From NCBI RefSeq assembly GCF_000237925.1, contig NC_031495.1, positions 15,201,749-15,265,748 on the forward strand: DNA of 64,000 bases. The letters run 5' to 3'. Of this stretch, positions 12,721 through 28,600 are shown piece after piece. The notes under the pieces are model-generated. The model was given only the letters and a program-made list of their open reading frames with translations, was not told where the DNA came from and ran no database searches. Positions within the stretch are counted from its first letter, which is position 1. Every line of letters starts with the position of its first letter. The DNA is from Schistosoma mansoni. Its lineage: Eukaryota > Platyhelminthes > Trematoda > Strigeidida > Schistosomatidae. The position numbers were made by a program, and so were the translations under genes.

Positions 12721-13047
12721 CATGAAAACAAGACGCTAGAATAAGTAATACTGACCTGATAGAGTTCGATAACACATGAAAGTGACGCGAGAGATAGAGA
12801 AAACAAAAATAAAGTGTTCAAAATAGTAAGTAAGAAAGGGAGCAAAAAAGCGAAACAATACAAAGAGCTACATGAACACACAACCGCATTCAAGCATATC
12901 GATATAAGTATATGCAGAATGAATCGATACGGATAATATTAATATAATAACAGAAAGTATGCAAATGCGTAAATGTAATGAAATCATGGAGTTTGACATG
13001 CTCAACTAGTTATTAGTAATGCTTTTTATCGTTAATATATATATTCT

Positions 13048-13630
13048 CTATTCGGTAGGCTGAATATTCTCTGAAGTTTTTTCTGTATTCAATCCAGCTA
13101 CTGAATCTGTCTAGAAAAGAAAATAGGGACGAAATAGGGAAGTGAGATCGAGAAGGATAGAACAAAAAAAACAAGTGAGTCGATTGACTTATTTATCAGG
13201 TACTTGGGAATGAACCACAATTTAAGTGTGAGAAGTAGTTAGACTAATCGGTTTCTCAAAAAAGAAGTAGGTGGAGTGATGTTCAAATTACTCCATTAGT
13301 GGCTGCAAGTCAGGCGTCTTAACCGCTAAGCACAGAACAAGTGTAAATTGAGCAAAATTAATGAAGCGTTTGCTAATTACTCTAAGCAAATCTTTATCAT
13401 TGAGATGTTCCATAAGAATTGTACACTCATTCGCTACTCTTACAAGACCTTAGTAATTAGATGAACTTTCCTATTTTAATAGAAATTTAAGTTTATTCAC
13501 AAATAAATGTGGAGATTAATAAGTTAAACAGTACAGAATTCGTCAGTTAATGGACTATGATACGTTAATAAATTATGAGGGCAAAAATAGTAATGAATTT
13601 GCAAAAGTGGCCACAAAGGTTTATTTCTGG

Positions 13631-13673
<43 letters not shown>

Positions 13674-16600
13674 GTAACAGTCAGTAATCATATTATTATT
13701 TTGCGTTATAAAACTAAAAAGACCCCTTACAGTTTCAGAATTATTTCGATTCAGGTAGAATGGTGGCTTCATGGTTTTGTTCGAAATTCTGGTCACTAAG
13801 TCACAGGTTCGAACCCCGTTTCCCTATATTGGTTTTGGAAACCGAATAGTCTATATCAATAACCTTTACATTTAGAGTGTGGTTTACAGTAAAGTACACG
13901 GATCTATGTATAGTGATGAGTTGATAGTAGTGATAATATGATAACAGGCAGTTCTATAGTACAAAGTTAGCCAACAGTTAGGACTGATAATCGAGTCATA
14001 CCATTTATTATTTTTAACTAGAACCATTGATACAGAGTAAAATTGAGTTTCAAAATGGTCTAAAATATACTGATTTTGTGTACCACATGTTGGGATAAAA
14101 ATAAAATGTACTACTACTACGACTACGATGATGATGAACTTACTGGTTTACGTGCTTTCGACTTCTTTTGCCTTTTTCCAACATTAGAATTTTTTAGTGT
14201 AGGTACTTCTTTATCGGCTTGGTTCAGTTTTCCTGTAATCTATTTATTAAAATAACAGAAACAACAAGAAAATGGATAACTTATATATCAGTCAGTCAGC
14301 TACAACGTTGAATCAGGTACGTATATGCTGAATGGTGAGCGTGAAGTAAATGGTTGTCACTATTATGATAGGATTTAGATAATCTGTCATAAGTAGTGAA
14401 GGAATTTATTGGGATTAAATTTATTATTATTTTTAGATTAGCGGTTTGAGTGTTATTTGTTATTCTGTTTAATAGTACGATACTTTTGCTTTTAGCTGTA
14501 CGTTAAATTTCTTATCAGAGTGTGGTAACTCTCTTTTTTTCAACAGCAAAATAATACAATGTTATGGTCTTTTATTGCAGGAACTGTTTATTTACTTATT
14601 TATGTTTATCGGTTGGATTACATCAGTAAATATAAGGATAGCATAGATCATTATTTTATGCCATGGTTTACAGGATATATTAGCCTATTTAAACCAACAA
14701 CCAGGAAATATATTTAGGACGAATAATATGATTGTTAATTAATATTAAAAAACTAGGGTTGGAGATGGTTGAGCACGCATAACACAAGTACCATCCACCT
14801 TATTGTGTGAAGGTTTACAGCCTCATTGATCAATTAACTATCTCTAAAAGGACCTCAACGACTAATTCTCATTACTCTACCACGTCCCTATATTGCTTCG
14901 AAGAAATCTATGATCGAATACTGACAATCGAAGTGAATCTTTAAATTTAGTATACTATGTTTCACAGCCATAAATTAACATGTAGCGAATTTCAGGACAG
15001 TTTACTCACATTTTAGTAAGCAGACGAACATATTGTGATACAATTGGAGGAAGTTAACAAAAACATATGTAAATACGTTGAGAGCAGTTGGAGGATAACT
15101 CTATTTAGTAATCAGATTAGATGAGTGAGCATTTTCATCAAAGCTGAAACAACTAATTTTATTATTAAAATCGTATTTGCAAGGTGCTTATCATGAATGA
15201 TGTCAACGAAATTGCTCTTTCTCAGTTTCATGTGGGAATAGTATTCTGACTGATGAAACGTAATTATATTAAAAAGTAAACAGTGTAGGGTTCAGATAGG
15301 TTGTGGAAAGAGGTTTATTCGCCAACACAGATAGTTGAAAAAGCTGGTTGAGGTAAATGAGTTAGATAGACTGTTAAGGGTTCCATAAAAACCAGTTACA
15401 ATAACTGCTGTAGGAGACCCTTGAGTATTTAATACGGGTGCATAAATAGACGGAGGGAACATAAAACGAGAAATATTTAGAAATGTACAGAATATTTTGT
15501 TTCAGTGTAAACAATTGACTGGATTTAACTTACATCTTTCAACATTGATTGAGATTCTGACAATTGTTTACGAAGTTGGATCTGTTCAAATTCACTTTCT
15601 GATAAAAGTTGACGCCATTTACTTTCTGTCTGTTTAACAGATTCTTCTAGTTTCGCTAAAACTTCTTCAGTTTGTATTAAAGTTGACTAAAAGTCAATAA
15701 GAATATGAAACAAGTTACGAATGAAGAAAAGACACATATCCTATGTCAAGAATTCTTAAATTCGAAAGTTGCTAATAATGAGAAATTCAAGATATATTTT
15801 AGTTTGTATACATTATATAGACCACCAATTTGGGAAGCTGTTTTAGTAAAGAACAAAATACAACTAACTGAAATATTGATCTAGTTAGAGACTAGAGTGA
15901 TAGACTGCTTGCTTCGTATACTGGAGATCCTGAGTTAAATCCTAGGCGCCCCCACCACTTTAATCTCAATCCACGATGAGAATATGTGGATTTTAGTAGA
16001 GAGGTGGCTCAATGGTTAGAGCGTTTGACAAAGTCATTGACTTGAACCCCGCTCCATCTACTTCAATTGGGACAACCGGGTAGTCCTGTGGTGTGGGCTA
16101 CTTATATCCACATAAGTAGTATATAACGATGGTCAGGTATTGAATGTATTCCAGTAGAATATCGATAACGAAAGAACGGGAACGAAACGCAATTGGTATG
16201 AAAATGCGTGAACAACAATAATCAAAGACGACGGACTAATATTTGCAGAAGGAACGGTCAAGATTGAGACAATTGATTGATAGTTTGCAGTGAACTGTAG
16301 TGAACAAGAAGACGAGTGGGGATAATAGAATTTATTTGAGCACAAAATTACAGACTATCTCACTTAAATCTGACAACCATACAGTAAACAGTTAATTTGC
16401 AAAATAACAGTTCATCGTCTCAAACTTGACTGTTCCCTTTGGAAATATCAGTCTATTGCCTCAGATTTCATTGTTCATTCATTTTCATACCAATTTCGTT
16501 TCGTTTCTGTTCTTATTGATCTTCTACTGAAATACATTCTGTTATATATAGAGCTTTGTTTCTTACTATGCTGCGTACTACTAGACTACTTGAACGATAG

Positions 16601-19600
16601 GACCCGCAACGTCGCAAGAGAGAAGACAGAAGACTAGCAAGTAGGAAATTTTATTCCCCAAAACAGCGTCAAAATAGAGTACAGAAATCTCATGTATTTA
16701 TAGTTATTGGCTGAATGTAAATCATCATTTCGGTCAACCAATAGGCACATAGGGGGTCATTCTTAGCCATCCGATGCGGAAGCTACACGTCAACATTCTA
16801 GAATATTCCCCTAGCCGTGATTGAATGGAATGTCTTCGGCTCTTTCTGGGCTTCTTGGAGGCTTCCTACAGTTTACCAACGAGCCATCCTTACACATTCT
16901 ATGACTGAACATCGTCACATATTACTTATGTGGATATAAGCAACCCACACCACAATAGTACATCAAAAACAAATCAGCGCTGGTGCAGCTCCAGCTACTT
17001 TCACGGACACAGATAAGCAACATACATAATGACTAAGATGAATCTATCCACTTAATTGTCGTGTATACTCTAATTCAAATATAATACGCATGTAAACATA
17101 TGACTTGTAATCACAGTAAGAAACATAATCAACATATAAACATGGTTGAATAAGTAACAATTTACAAAATGTTTGATAAAATACTTTTCATTGTTCGATC
17201 AACGAACCTTGAAAAGAATTACTCAAGCGAAGTAATTTATTTTACTTGTCAGTATGAGGTTGTGGAGATTGTTGAATTTCATTAAAATTATGGACTGATC
17301 TAAGACTACCATTGAAAACCTGGAAGCACTGGGAGGCTGTTTCTTCCTAGCACGAGACTCTTCAGCAGTGCACATCCATGACCCCACACAGGGGACTCGA
17401 ACACAGGACCGTCTGTCTCGCGAGTAAACACTTAACCTTTAGACCACTCAGCCGGGGTGAGAAATTTTCTAGTGCACTCAATGATTCGATGTCTTTTGTT
17501 TATATTTAGCATGTAGATTACCTCATCATTCTATGAATATTATGTAAAATAAAAGAAACTATGGAACTTGAAGTTTGTTACCTTGTAATGATCCACTTCA
17601 TTTAATGCAGATCGATAAAGATTGTAAAATGTGGCACGTTCTTTTTCAGCGGCATTGAGATTATTTTCAACTTCGGATAATCGATTACGTAAATCTTCAT
17701 ATATATTATCATTACTATTATTATGTAATAATTCATTTTTATGTTGTTCATCTTGTTTATTAATACATATTTCGTCTGATTTAATATTAATTATGATTGG
17801 TTCACCATTTAAATCACTATTATTACTGGATGATTTTGCTGTAGATTCTAGCTGGTATGTTAATTCATAAACTTTTTGTTCACTATTATTTAATTCATTA
17901 GTAATACGCATTAAATCATTGGATAAATTTGCCACTTGTGCTCTTAATTCACTAGATGCTGTTTCATAAGCTATTTTCGATTGATTAGCATTATCAAGTA
18001 GGCATTGTTTTTGTACATTCAATTCCTAATTAGACAAGGATATAAAAACACTGAGGTAAATAGAAATGTATTCAGGTAGAGTAAAATTGTTTCGAGTCTA
18101 ACGAAAGTTAACAATTGTTAATGTGAGTAATACTGAGGTAGATGATATGATTTTTGGGGTTATTCATTTATTATAATGACAAGCTCGTACTGTTTGAATA
18201 GTCCAACTGTACCAAAGCAGAAAACTAAAAAGCTATATTTTACGAATGAGTGATAGAATTCCTAATCAGTTATGGAAATAGTCTACACCTATAGCCCAAA
18301 ATCTATTTAAATTACTAGATAAGTTGAGATGAGTTATACTATTTTGTGTCACAAAGACAAAGAATGTTTAAACTCATGCGTACATACGTGAATATTTTTT
18401 TTATTTATCTATACATTTTTTTTTACAAATCTAAAAGTGTCAGTCAGTCAGCCAGCTACAACGTAGGACCAGGCACATATATGCATCGGTCCAACTTGCC
18501 ATACCTCGTTAACACAACAAGATGAACACCGGATTCATAAAAGTAGTTAATTTAGTGGGTGTTAATATATAAAAGAAAGGTTGTACAGGAAGAAAGCCAT
18601 ATTAAGCAGTTTCAATCTCAAGGTTTAAGGGAAGATAAAGAGTGTATACACCTGAGCCATTGTGACCGATTCTGAGCCATGTCACACAGAGTTTCCAACC
18701 ATTGGTTACGATAGTCGCTAGTGTTTGATGTCTTTAACAGGATAATTTACAGTTTTGAAAATAACACATATAATGTTATTATTTTACTGATCACTTAAAA
18801 GGACTTTTGTCTAATCATTAGTATTTTACTGTCCGGTATTTGACAACAGAACTAGTAATTATTATTTTCAACTCATTTTTATATCATTATCTTATGATTG
18901 ATTTACTTTTCAAGTGTGACATGTGATGTATTTATAGTTAAAGATTACTCAAACATGCTAAACGTAATGATATACCAAATAATCCTTTTCTGTAAAGAAA
19001 AGAATATATGTTAAGGAGACAGAATTAAAAATTACTAATGAAAGACTCACTTACAGCAAACTGATATTCAAGACTACTAATAATTTCAGATTGACGTTTT
19101 TCTTTTTGTAAACTTCGTGATAGTTCAGCTCTTACCTCAGAAAGAGAAATAGACAACTCCTATAATATAATTTTTTTAAAATATGTGAATTAAGTGAAAT
19201 TTCTTGTGTTGAAAACAATAATTTCATCAATAAGTGTCCGCAATATTTGTTTATGTTTTATTATTCTTATTATCAGTAAACGATGAAATTTCTGACCATA
19301 TATCATATATTTTGTAAATAACAACGCATGACTGGCTTTGAATCTGTATGTTTAATTATAAGTTGAAAAGTACAGATCTCTTAAGCACAATGTCCTTTAT
19401 ATCCAACAATAATGTTTCTTAAAAGTCAAAAAAAGTCTTTAATTTGAGTTAAACAAATTGGTATTACTAAATCTCACTGTTATAAAAGGTGTTTACAAAA
19501 CTGATCTAACTATGAATTAGATTGTATAGGTAAGTTGCGGCATGCATTCGAAAATAAGCTCAACAACAAAAGAATATTTCTCCAACCGTAAATAAATCAT

Positions 19601-22600
19601 ATTTCAAGTGTGTTGCTTATTTTCTTCTTTTTTATCATGTGGTTATTCAGATCATATTTGATAGATTTTCCAGTAATTATTTATTTATTTATTTAAACAC
19701 ATGAATATTGGTACAAAGGAGCACCGGATATATATGCGCCACACAAATCTCGTTTGATTTGTGTGAGGGCTGTGATACTACCAGGGTGCCAAAACCAGTA
19801 ATTACGCTAATGAAACAACGGTTGTTCAAAATATCTCTGGATAATATTAAAAAGTGTTTGTAGTGTGTCAAGCTTTGTATTGGATACTGAGAGAAAACAA
19901 AGCAACATAGCCTCATTTACTTGTCACAAAACACTGTTTAGTTGATCATCATGACACTAAATAGAAAAAAATAGAAATGTTCAACTTCAGTTCTCTTATT
20001 TTATTTAAGTTTTATTCTTTCTCACTTAACAGTCTCAACAATTACAAATAGTTTAGTGAATGTGAAACTGTCCACCTTACACATTTTTCTTGTAATATCA
20101 TTGCAAGAAAGTAAAATCAACACAATCACAATTTAAATAATAACTTTAGAGATAATAATAAATAAACTGACCTGATTTTTCTGTTTTTCTAGTTCTAGTT
20201 CATGACACCGACGTTTTAACTCCATATGTACAGTATCATTTTCTACTTGTCTGTGGTAATAAAAAAAACAAGTTGGATCATTGGAACTAATGTGGTGCAT
20301 GCTACTTATGTTGACAGACATAAGTAGTATGTAACACCAATCAGAAGTGGACTGCATGGCAGCAAATGTTGAGAAGATCGAATTGAGAACAACAAGAATG
20401 TAAACACAAAATAATTGCAATAACAACAGGAATGAGGGAATGATGAATTTTGTAAGAAACAATTGATGGAATATGGGAACATGAAGTATTTAATGTATGC
20501 AAAGATGGATAGTGGCTAGTAGTGAAATCCAGGATGCGCGTTTCGTCCTACTTGGGACTCGCCAACTGGACGTACCTGCATCTCAGAGTTGATGTCCATT
20601 CTGGGACTCGAACGCAGTACCGTTCGCTTCAAACACCATCGCGTTATCCATTTAGCTACTGAGTCCTGATAGCCACTTGCTTGCGCAACGCGGTGAAGTT
20701 TAAATTTACTTGGTATTGTTTTACTTGAATCTTCCCATTGATGTTTAGGACTGCAATTGATCAGTCTCCTATTGGCATATGCGCATACTGTGAATTAAGA
20801 CAATACCGAGGCAATACGTACAGGATGCATATATGTCAATAAGAGACTGATCAATTGCAGTCCTATACAACAATGGGAAGATACAAGCCAACGATACCAA
20901 GTGTATTTAATGTATGGTTTTCATAATTTACGAATACACTATAATTTTGCACTAAACAACCAATTAGTCTTCCTCACTTGACCTCTCCGTTCACTACACT
21001 ATACTGACTCAAGGCTGCTAGTGCTAGCTGATGTATCATTGGTTTAACACAGGGACAGGGTCATAGAAGTCCATATTCTGATTGGCGATTTTATCCTAGA
21101 TATTTGATGGGCCGTAGAGCTTGCATTTTCTCTTTTGAGATGTTAGGTGGGAGGCGTTTCTGTCTTGTCAAAATGTGAGGTGATTTCTGAAGTATGTGAT
21201 CATACGTCGTCTTGTTCGAGTAGAGGTTGGGGGGGGGATAGTTACTAGTGTGTTAAGTGGTTTTCTGTGTAATTTGAAGTTTAATCCTTTTCCTGAGAGT
21301 GGTTTCGTATTTATTGAGAGTTCTGTCTGAGATATTATGAACCATCCTTAAGGCATCAGAATCAACTTTGGCAGTAACTGTTTTTTTTTTATTTTCATTA
21401 GTTTTTTTCTATAGATCCTGATTTGCCTGAATTCTGAAGAGTTTAAACAATGGATTTCTTTTTCATTAAAAAAATTGAGAACTGGAATCTCTTTCACACT
21501 ACAATCACTACACTTTTCATCTACATTCACACACACGCACATAATTGTGTACAGCTAGGTTTCATACAATAAAAATAATCTTGACCGAAACGATGTGATA
21601 ATGTTAACATAATCAGAACGACTTTAATTTGGATTGTACTAAAATATTCTGTTTTGTGTCCTTAGTACTATTTAGACGTGTTAATTTAATTTGTTATTTA
21701 TTTTTATTCTCAGAAGTGGCGTACAACAAGTCAAGAAATGTCAGAAATCTAGTTTCTACTCATTGGGGCTTCACATATATTATTTTTAATACTAGATAAT
21801 ATTTGTTGTAGAGATTCATAAATGTGACTTTTTTATTGAAATTCTTTATTTTGTCTAGTTACCAAAGCAAAACAAACTATGAAGGTGATTCAAACAGTCA
21901 ATATATACGAAAGTGATAGTTAAGACTTTATTGAAGCATGCACTTTGTGTAGAGAAAATGAAAAAAATAGTGATAAAAGACAGTAGTAATCAATGAAAAC
22001 TGGAAAGTAACTTACTCTGCTTGTCGTTTAATACGTAATTCTTCCAGAGCTGTTTCTTTTTCTGTATGTAATTTATGGTTTTCAGCCCGGAAAACCTTTA
22101 TATAAGCATTGAGGGAAGGGAAATTAGTTTGCATTTTAAGAATAACGGTAGTGTGAAAAACAAAATACAATAATATAATTTTTTTAGAAATAGTAGATAT
22201 ACGTAAGCTTTAGGCCTTCCATCATATATGTCTTCGAAGCACTGCTTGAGTATTGTGGAACGGTCGAGTAAGCAGCGTTGAGGTTAGGCATAGGATATTA
22301 GGCAAAGACAGTGACTTGGTTCGTAATGTATTAAGTGTTGATCAACTGAGGGAAAGCCAAACCAAAACGCAATACAGTCCATGAAGTCATTGGTTATGGT
22401 TCTGGGTAGCGTAAGGACATGTAGACTACCTGATTGAGGTCCAAGTGATAGCGATTGGTGGTAGGACAGGTTGAGCGAAATGGCTCAGAATCAATCACGA
22501 TGGCATAAATATATTCACTCTAAGTCTTGGATCCCAACATTCCTTCAAATATTCCTTTTCATTTTACCTTCTTGGATCATATTCTTAATGTTCAGTGTGT

Positions 22601-25600
22601 TCTGATTTTTTCATCAAAATTGATCTCGTTGTTATGGGAAACAAGATAGTTATCATATGAATACAATTATTTTCAATGTTGCATAAATCAATCTGAAATT
22701 ACCTGTAAATCTTGTTGTTGCCTCATGTTTGTTTGGCGCAATTGGGTTAATTCTGAATCCAATTGTTCAATACGTGATTTTAACAAGCAGTTGTCATTGG
22801 ACATAGCCTTTGAAATTGAAAGAATTACGATGTGAAAGTATATAATTACTTTTAAAAGATAAATTTGATATGACTTTTCAACATCAAAGAAATTTATTTT
22901 TCAACCTAATGTCCTACTTACTATTGCCATTTGTAAAAAAATTGTAACTCCATACACAAAAAAAACCATATTGATATGACGGTGTAGAAAGGTGAGATCA
23001 CATTTTTTTTCCTTAATTCAGTATGATCGTTGCTGAATATTACTTTCCTTTTTTAATTCAGTGTGATAGCTTCACAGAATAATATTTGTTTTATTTTCAT
23101 TGTGGTGTTTAGTTGTATTAAATTAACATGAACTAAGTTCAGTATCATATGGAGTATACGAATTTGTTAGAGTTCTGGACATCTTTCATACATGTGACTT
23201 TTTCTTAATTGATAATCAAGAGATGGGTGTATAAATAAGTATATTTTCGACTAGTGTCATCGTGGTTTTGGAGTGAAATCCTCACTTGTACCAATATTTT
23301 GTGTTCTTACTTCGCGTCATAGGGATTGAAGTGGTTTCTCTTTTTCAAGTACAAGTAATAAGGTGACACGGATATAATAAATACGATAAAGGTTTATAAG
23401 GAAATTTAATGAATGTTTAAGTGATAAAATACTTCCTGTCAACTTAAGCTTTGTTTTAATTGCTATTTGTTTATTGGATTAATATTTTTTCATTATTTTC
23501 AATCATGCAGATGAATGTTATGGTATCCAAGGACTAAATAATCATTAGTAACATGTGAAATACAACGAAGAGGCATATATCTTACCTACTGAGTTGAGTA
23601 AGATAAACAACTAGAAACTGCACAATTCCGCGCTTGAAAATAATTACCATGATGTTTCATCTACTCTCTTTCTACTATGGCGGGATTGAATTAAACAATG
23701 TAGGCAGTAACTAAATGAGGAAATTATTTTCAATAGTTTTAAGATGTGTGGCTTTTTAAACATGTGAAGTGATTGACATGATGAATTACTATTAAAAGAA
23801 CGTTTTTTCAAAAGTTTCAAAGCCACGCACTTTCTAAAAAGATGGATTTCTTTCGATGTGATTTCGTAATTTGAAAGTGGGGAAAACTTCTGGTCGATTA
23901 AGAAAAGTAGATAATTTTGTTCTCTGAGCTGAATGGTTTGGTCGTCCAGCGACATCATCAGCACAAACTTCGGGTAGAAGTGATGTCGTTCAGAAGGACG
24001 ACGAAAGCTCCACGACCAAACCATCCAGTTCAGAGAACAAAACTCCATCAAAAAGTAGATAATCGATAATCCTTAATATGAATTGTAAACTTTTCCTAAC
24101 CTATGGTACTATAATACCTCCTAACAACAATTTTTAGTAGATGAAGTACTATGTATCCTGAAACACTGTCAGAACTACTGACAACTCCAAATAAAAAAAT
24201 GTATAAGTAAATATAAAAGAAGCCTGTTTATTATATAAAGATACAGATGACCGTACTGGAAAGGTACTTGAAGTTTTTGTGATCATAAATCGCTCGAAAC
24301 TTGAATAGTCAAATTAAGTACAGTTTACGAGAAAACATCTGTGAATGAGTAAAGTGAATATCCTGCAGAGAACATTAATTATGCACATACATCAACATTC
24401 GCTGGTGAATATATATATATATCAAGCATAATTGATGTCCATAGTTAAATGTAATATTTACCGTAGATTTTGAATGAAGATTTGTACTAAAAGCGGTATA
24501 AACTCCCTAAAGCCTATGATACATAGTTTTAGAAGGAAAATGGGCGATTTACCTAAAGGAATTTTCACCAATTAATTTTATAATCCGGATTTACATCAAC
24601 CGATAAAAATTAAAGTACAAATACATACATATTTATGTATGGTAGAAAATTATATTGTTAGTAAATGTTATAAGGATTAGGAAAAAATAACCTTACTTGC
24701 GCTAATTCCTGAGCACGAATAAGTTCTGGTATAGGACCAGTGGGAATCGATGGAGTAGAAGTAGCCATAGCCTTAGCCATTGCAGTTAATTGAGTCTCAT
24801 GTTTTGCTAACTGTTCTCGCAAATTAGACAATTCCAATTCAGCCTCCTTTTTTATTTTTAAAGTATCTGCATTTGTCTGATCTAAACGTTTTTGCAGATC
24901 ACAGTTTTCAGTTTCAGTATTCTAGGGAAAAAGTGTATTTAAAATCAGCAACTGAAAATTGTGAAAATACTTATCGAAAACGAGTATCCATCGTTATTTA
25001 TTGAAAAGAACATCAAACTCAAACATCCTAAAGCACAAATAGCTTCCGTACCAAAGAAAACTTTATATGAACGTCAATTTTAAAGGTGATATACCTACAG
25101 CCATTCTCAAGAGGATCTTCGATTTTCTCAACAGAACGTTCTTTGCAGCAACCTTGCGACTAGCGTTCTCCAGCCGATCAATGTTCAGCAATAACCTAAA
25201 GGACAAATTATCATATTTGACCAATTCCATGTGCATTTATCAATTTACTTGTTCATGTGGAACCTGGTATAGAGGTCGTTCAATGATGGCTGAAAGGAGG
25301 CGCAAATAGTTCAATAAGGAGCTCTATAATTGATCACCTTGTGGACACAGGTCACTCGATCAAAACGGACTGTGCTCAAAGTCATCTACAAGGCAAGTAG
25401 AAAGCTGCCAAAAACAGTTTGCTTTTATCTTCTTATGATTCCTGAAGCATTTGTTATACATTTGCAATAACCAGAACTACGTGAACAAAAGAGACTTGTA
25501 TTGCCTCTACTTTTACCATGATCATAATCTCTCGCAATTTTTTCCTCTTTCACATCCATCTTCTTCCCTTCTACTCTCTTCTCTATCGACTTTTTACTCC

Positions 25601-28600
25601 CAACTAATTTATTTGTGTTTCCGAGATCCTACTGATTACAGTTCCTTTATCTTGTCACTCTGAGTCTTCTCTTTCCAGTCATAATTTTTTTATTTACCTT
25701 CATGATGAATACTCAAGACCTCAACAACAAAATTGTTATTAGTTTTCTTGATAAAAAACGTTTTTATGTCTTTGTTTATTTTACCTCACTGTCACCATGT
25801 TTAGCAAAATTTTATTATGACTATTATTGTCACCATTACGTTTTTAAAAAGTAAGTATACATTTGCGAATGTACAGCATTGAAAATGAATTGACTAAAAA
25901 GAGAACTCTTTGCTGAACCAATTTTTATTTTATGTTTCGGTGGGTATATTCCGTTTACTTAATTGTGAAATTGACTTACATTGATAAAATATTCATAAAA
26001 TCATAACAGTACAACTTTGTTGTGAACCCATAATGAGAATGGATTCTGAATCAATATTAAAACATTTGTAAATAAAAATAATGATAAAACAATATCTAAG
26101 CATTAAGGTTTCTTAAATAGTTACCCATTACAAGTGTTTAGTTTTGAGCGGGATTTATGACCGAGTTTGTAAGAATAAATATATTATTCATTAAAAATTT
26201 ATAACTCATATGAAATGAAGTTGATAAGAACCGCTAAACCCTAAATTAGCAGCTAAATCTCAAAAATTAACTGATCTAAAAATTTTAAATTTTTATTCTG
26301 GTATTCGTAAAGTCAGTCAGTCCGCTACAATCAGGTGATATAGATGATTATAATTTCTATTGTATTTCGAAATTCATGTAAGTCATTGATCAAGACTCTC
26401 TCTCCCACAAAGCAATACAAATAAATGAGTATCAAAAAAAAATTTGGTAGTTGAAGTTTTGTTGAATGTTGAAATAATATTTTGCTTTGAGGTTGTCTTT
26501 CATGTGAATCAATACTAAAAAGCAGGGTACCAGCAAAGAAATACCTGAACAACGGAGTTTACATTGGATGAAACAGTGAAGAAGTAAAGGATTTACCCAA
26601 GATTGTCGAAAAAAAATTAATCAACTCGGAAATTTCGCAAAACGAAAATTTTTGTAAATAAAGAAGACAATGTAAAAGTTTCTGGATATTCATAGAGTTG
26701 GTGAATATTAACTTTATATTGGTGCTATTTATCTGATAGTTAATATGAACGTTAAAAATTCTAAGATATTTACCGGTGTTTAGATTTCGTTTTGTTAACG
26801 ATTACGTAGGGAATTCAACGTTTCTGAGACAAAGACCTGTCTGTAAAAACTTGTTTACGACAGCTGGCACATAAACGAACAACAGATTATTGCTTGTTGA
26901 ATAAGACCAAAATTATATATGTACTTAAGGCAATCAAAGCTTAGAATATTGAGCCCAGCAAAACGAGAATAACTATGGAGCTGTCTAGTCTATTTATCTG
27001 AAATATTAACAAGAAGGATGTAGTATATCTTCATGATTGCCCTAAAATAACACGAATATACTGAAACAGTTTTATCCCCTCGGATATATTGAAGTACTTA
27101 CTTTTAACTTTGCATTCAGCAAGTTCTTCTGGTGTTCGAGTGTTTTATTCGTTCTTAAGAGTTCATTATATTGCATTTGCAGCACATGTAAACTTAGAGA
27201 AGATTCATCTTTTTTCGTACGAAAATGCTTGTTTTCTTCAACTAGGGAGTTCGCCCACTGGGAGGTTTCAGCTAGCTTGGTTTCACTAATCTGTTGGTTA
27301 AATAAAAATATCTCGGTATTCTTCACAAAATATAATCACATGCATAACTGAGCAAAAAAGTAGATACTTTATTTTTAAACGTTAACTTTCTAATTAGGGA
27401 AAAAATAATGCATGCTACAAATGATTCAAGCTTGAAATATAGGTACTTTGATAACAACCTATACTCAATAGTCAGTCGGATGAGTTGAAAGAGCTTTCGG
27501 CAGTTACCAGATCCAACTGCTGCTTCCAGCTCATTGGCACGCTCCCACCAACAGGCTTCTCGGTCCTTATGCAAGCTTTGCTCAACTTCTTTACGTAACA
27601 ATCGTCATTTGTGGTCAAACTCACGGTCACCCGGAGTAGACTGACGGGCTTCAATCAGTTGTAACGAGCCTGAAGAAACCCAGTGCTTATAAGCGGGACG
27701 TTTTGAGAAGCCGCAAGCGACTTTACTCGCCATGCAATTGAAATCAATACTCATCTATAATTTTCGGTGGGCTAGTAGCTAACCTTGAACCTAGCTCGGT
27801 TTGATATTTAGTTGCAACAGGAGTTGCAACAAATTTGCTGACATTGATGCGTTTCAGGCGATGAATTTGTTGGAAATTGAAAAGCAAAGTAAGATTAGCG
27901 CAAACAAGGGTATGATCAGAGTCCAGATAGGTACTCAAAAGGGAGCGGCATCTGTGTATTACGAATCAGTAAATGAATCTGCCGGTAGATCGGATCCTGA
28001 TAAATCAGACGATGAGAACGCAGTTTTGTTAAGATTTAAATTATTTTAGAGAGAAGCCGCCAAAAATTATATCTCCTTGTCCAAGTCAGTGAATGTATGA
28101 AACATTAGTTACCAGTCTGATGATTTTAATTGATCCATACATTTGCAATTTAATTATATTCTCGAAATAGATAAAAAGGGAGTCGTATCTGACAAACAAA
28201 ATCTAACAAATGCATATTTCGACCAATCATACTACCTGATACTTAATCTTTAATTTTTAGCAGTATGGGGAGCCAATTACCCAAAAACTATATGTCGTTT
28301 GACACGAAGACTCACCTTTAATTGTCCTTCTAATTCCTTGATTGTCGTGCGCAACTCCAATGCTGATGTAGAGTCACTTGATGACTCCTGTTTTCCACCC
28401 ATTTCATATGGTTTAGCACAGTCGGTTCTCGATATTTCTAATGATTTTGAAGAATGTTCCACGTTAGTAGGCTCAACAAATATAGCTTTAGGCAAATCCG
28501 CACATCTAACTGACCGCTTGCCTGAACGACGCTTTGACTTTTTAGACTTAGTGAGAGGAGCTTTTGAATCATTTACTGGAGACAGAATATCTGTGGTTGG

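Noticed and set aside
23644-24051. 135-residue minus-strand frame
   Set aside because: Ends inside the head-to-head Penelope relic; chance frame in repeat DNA.
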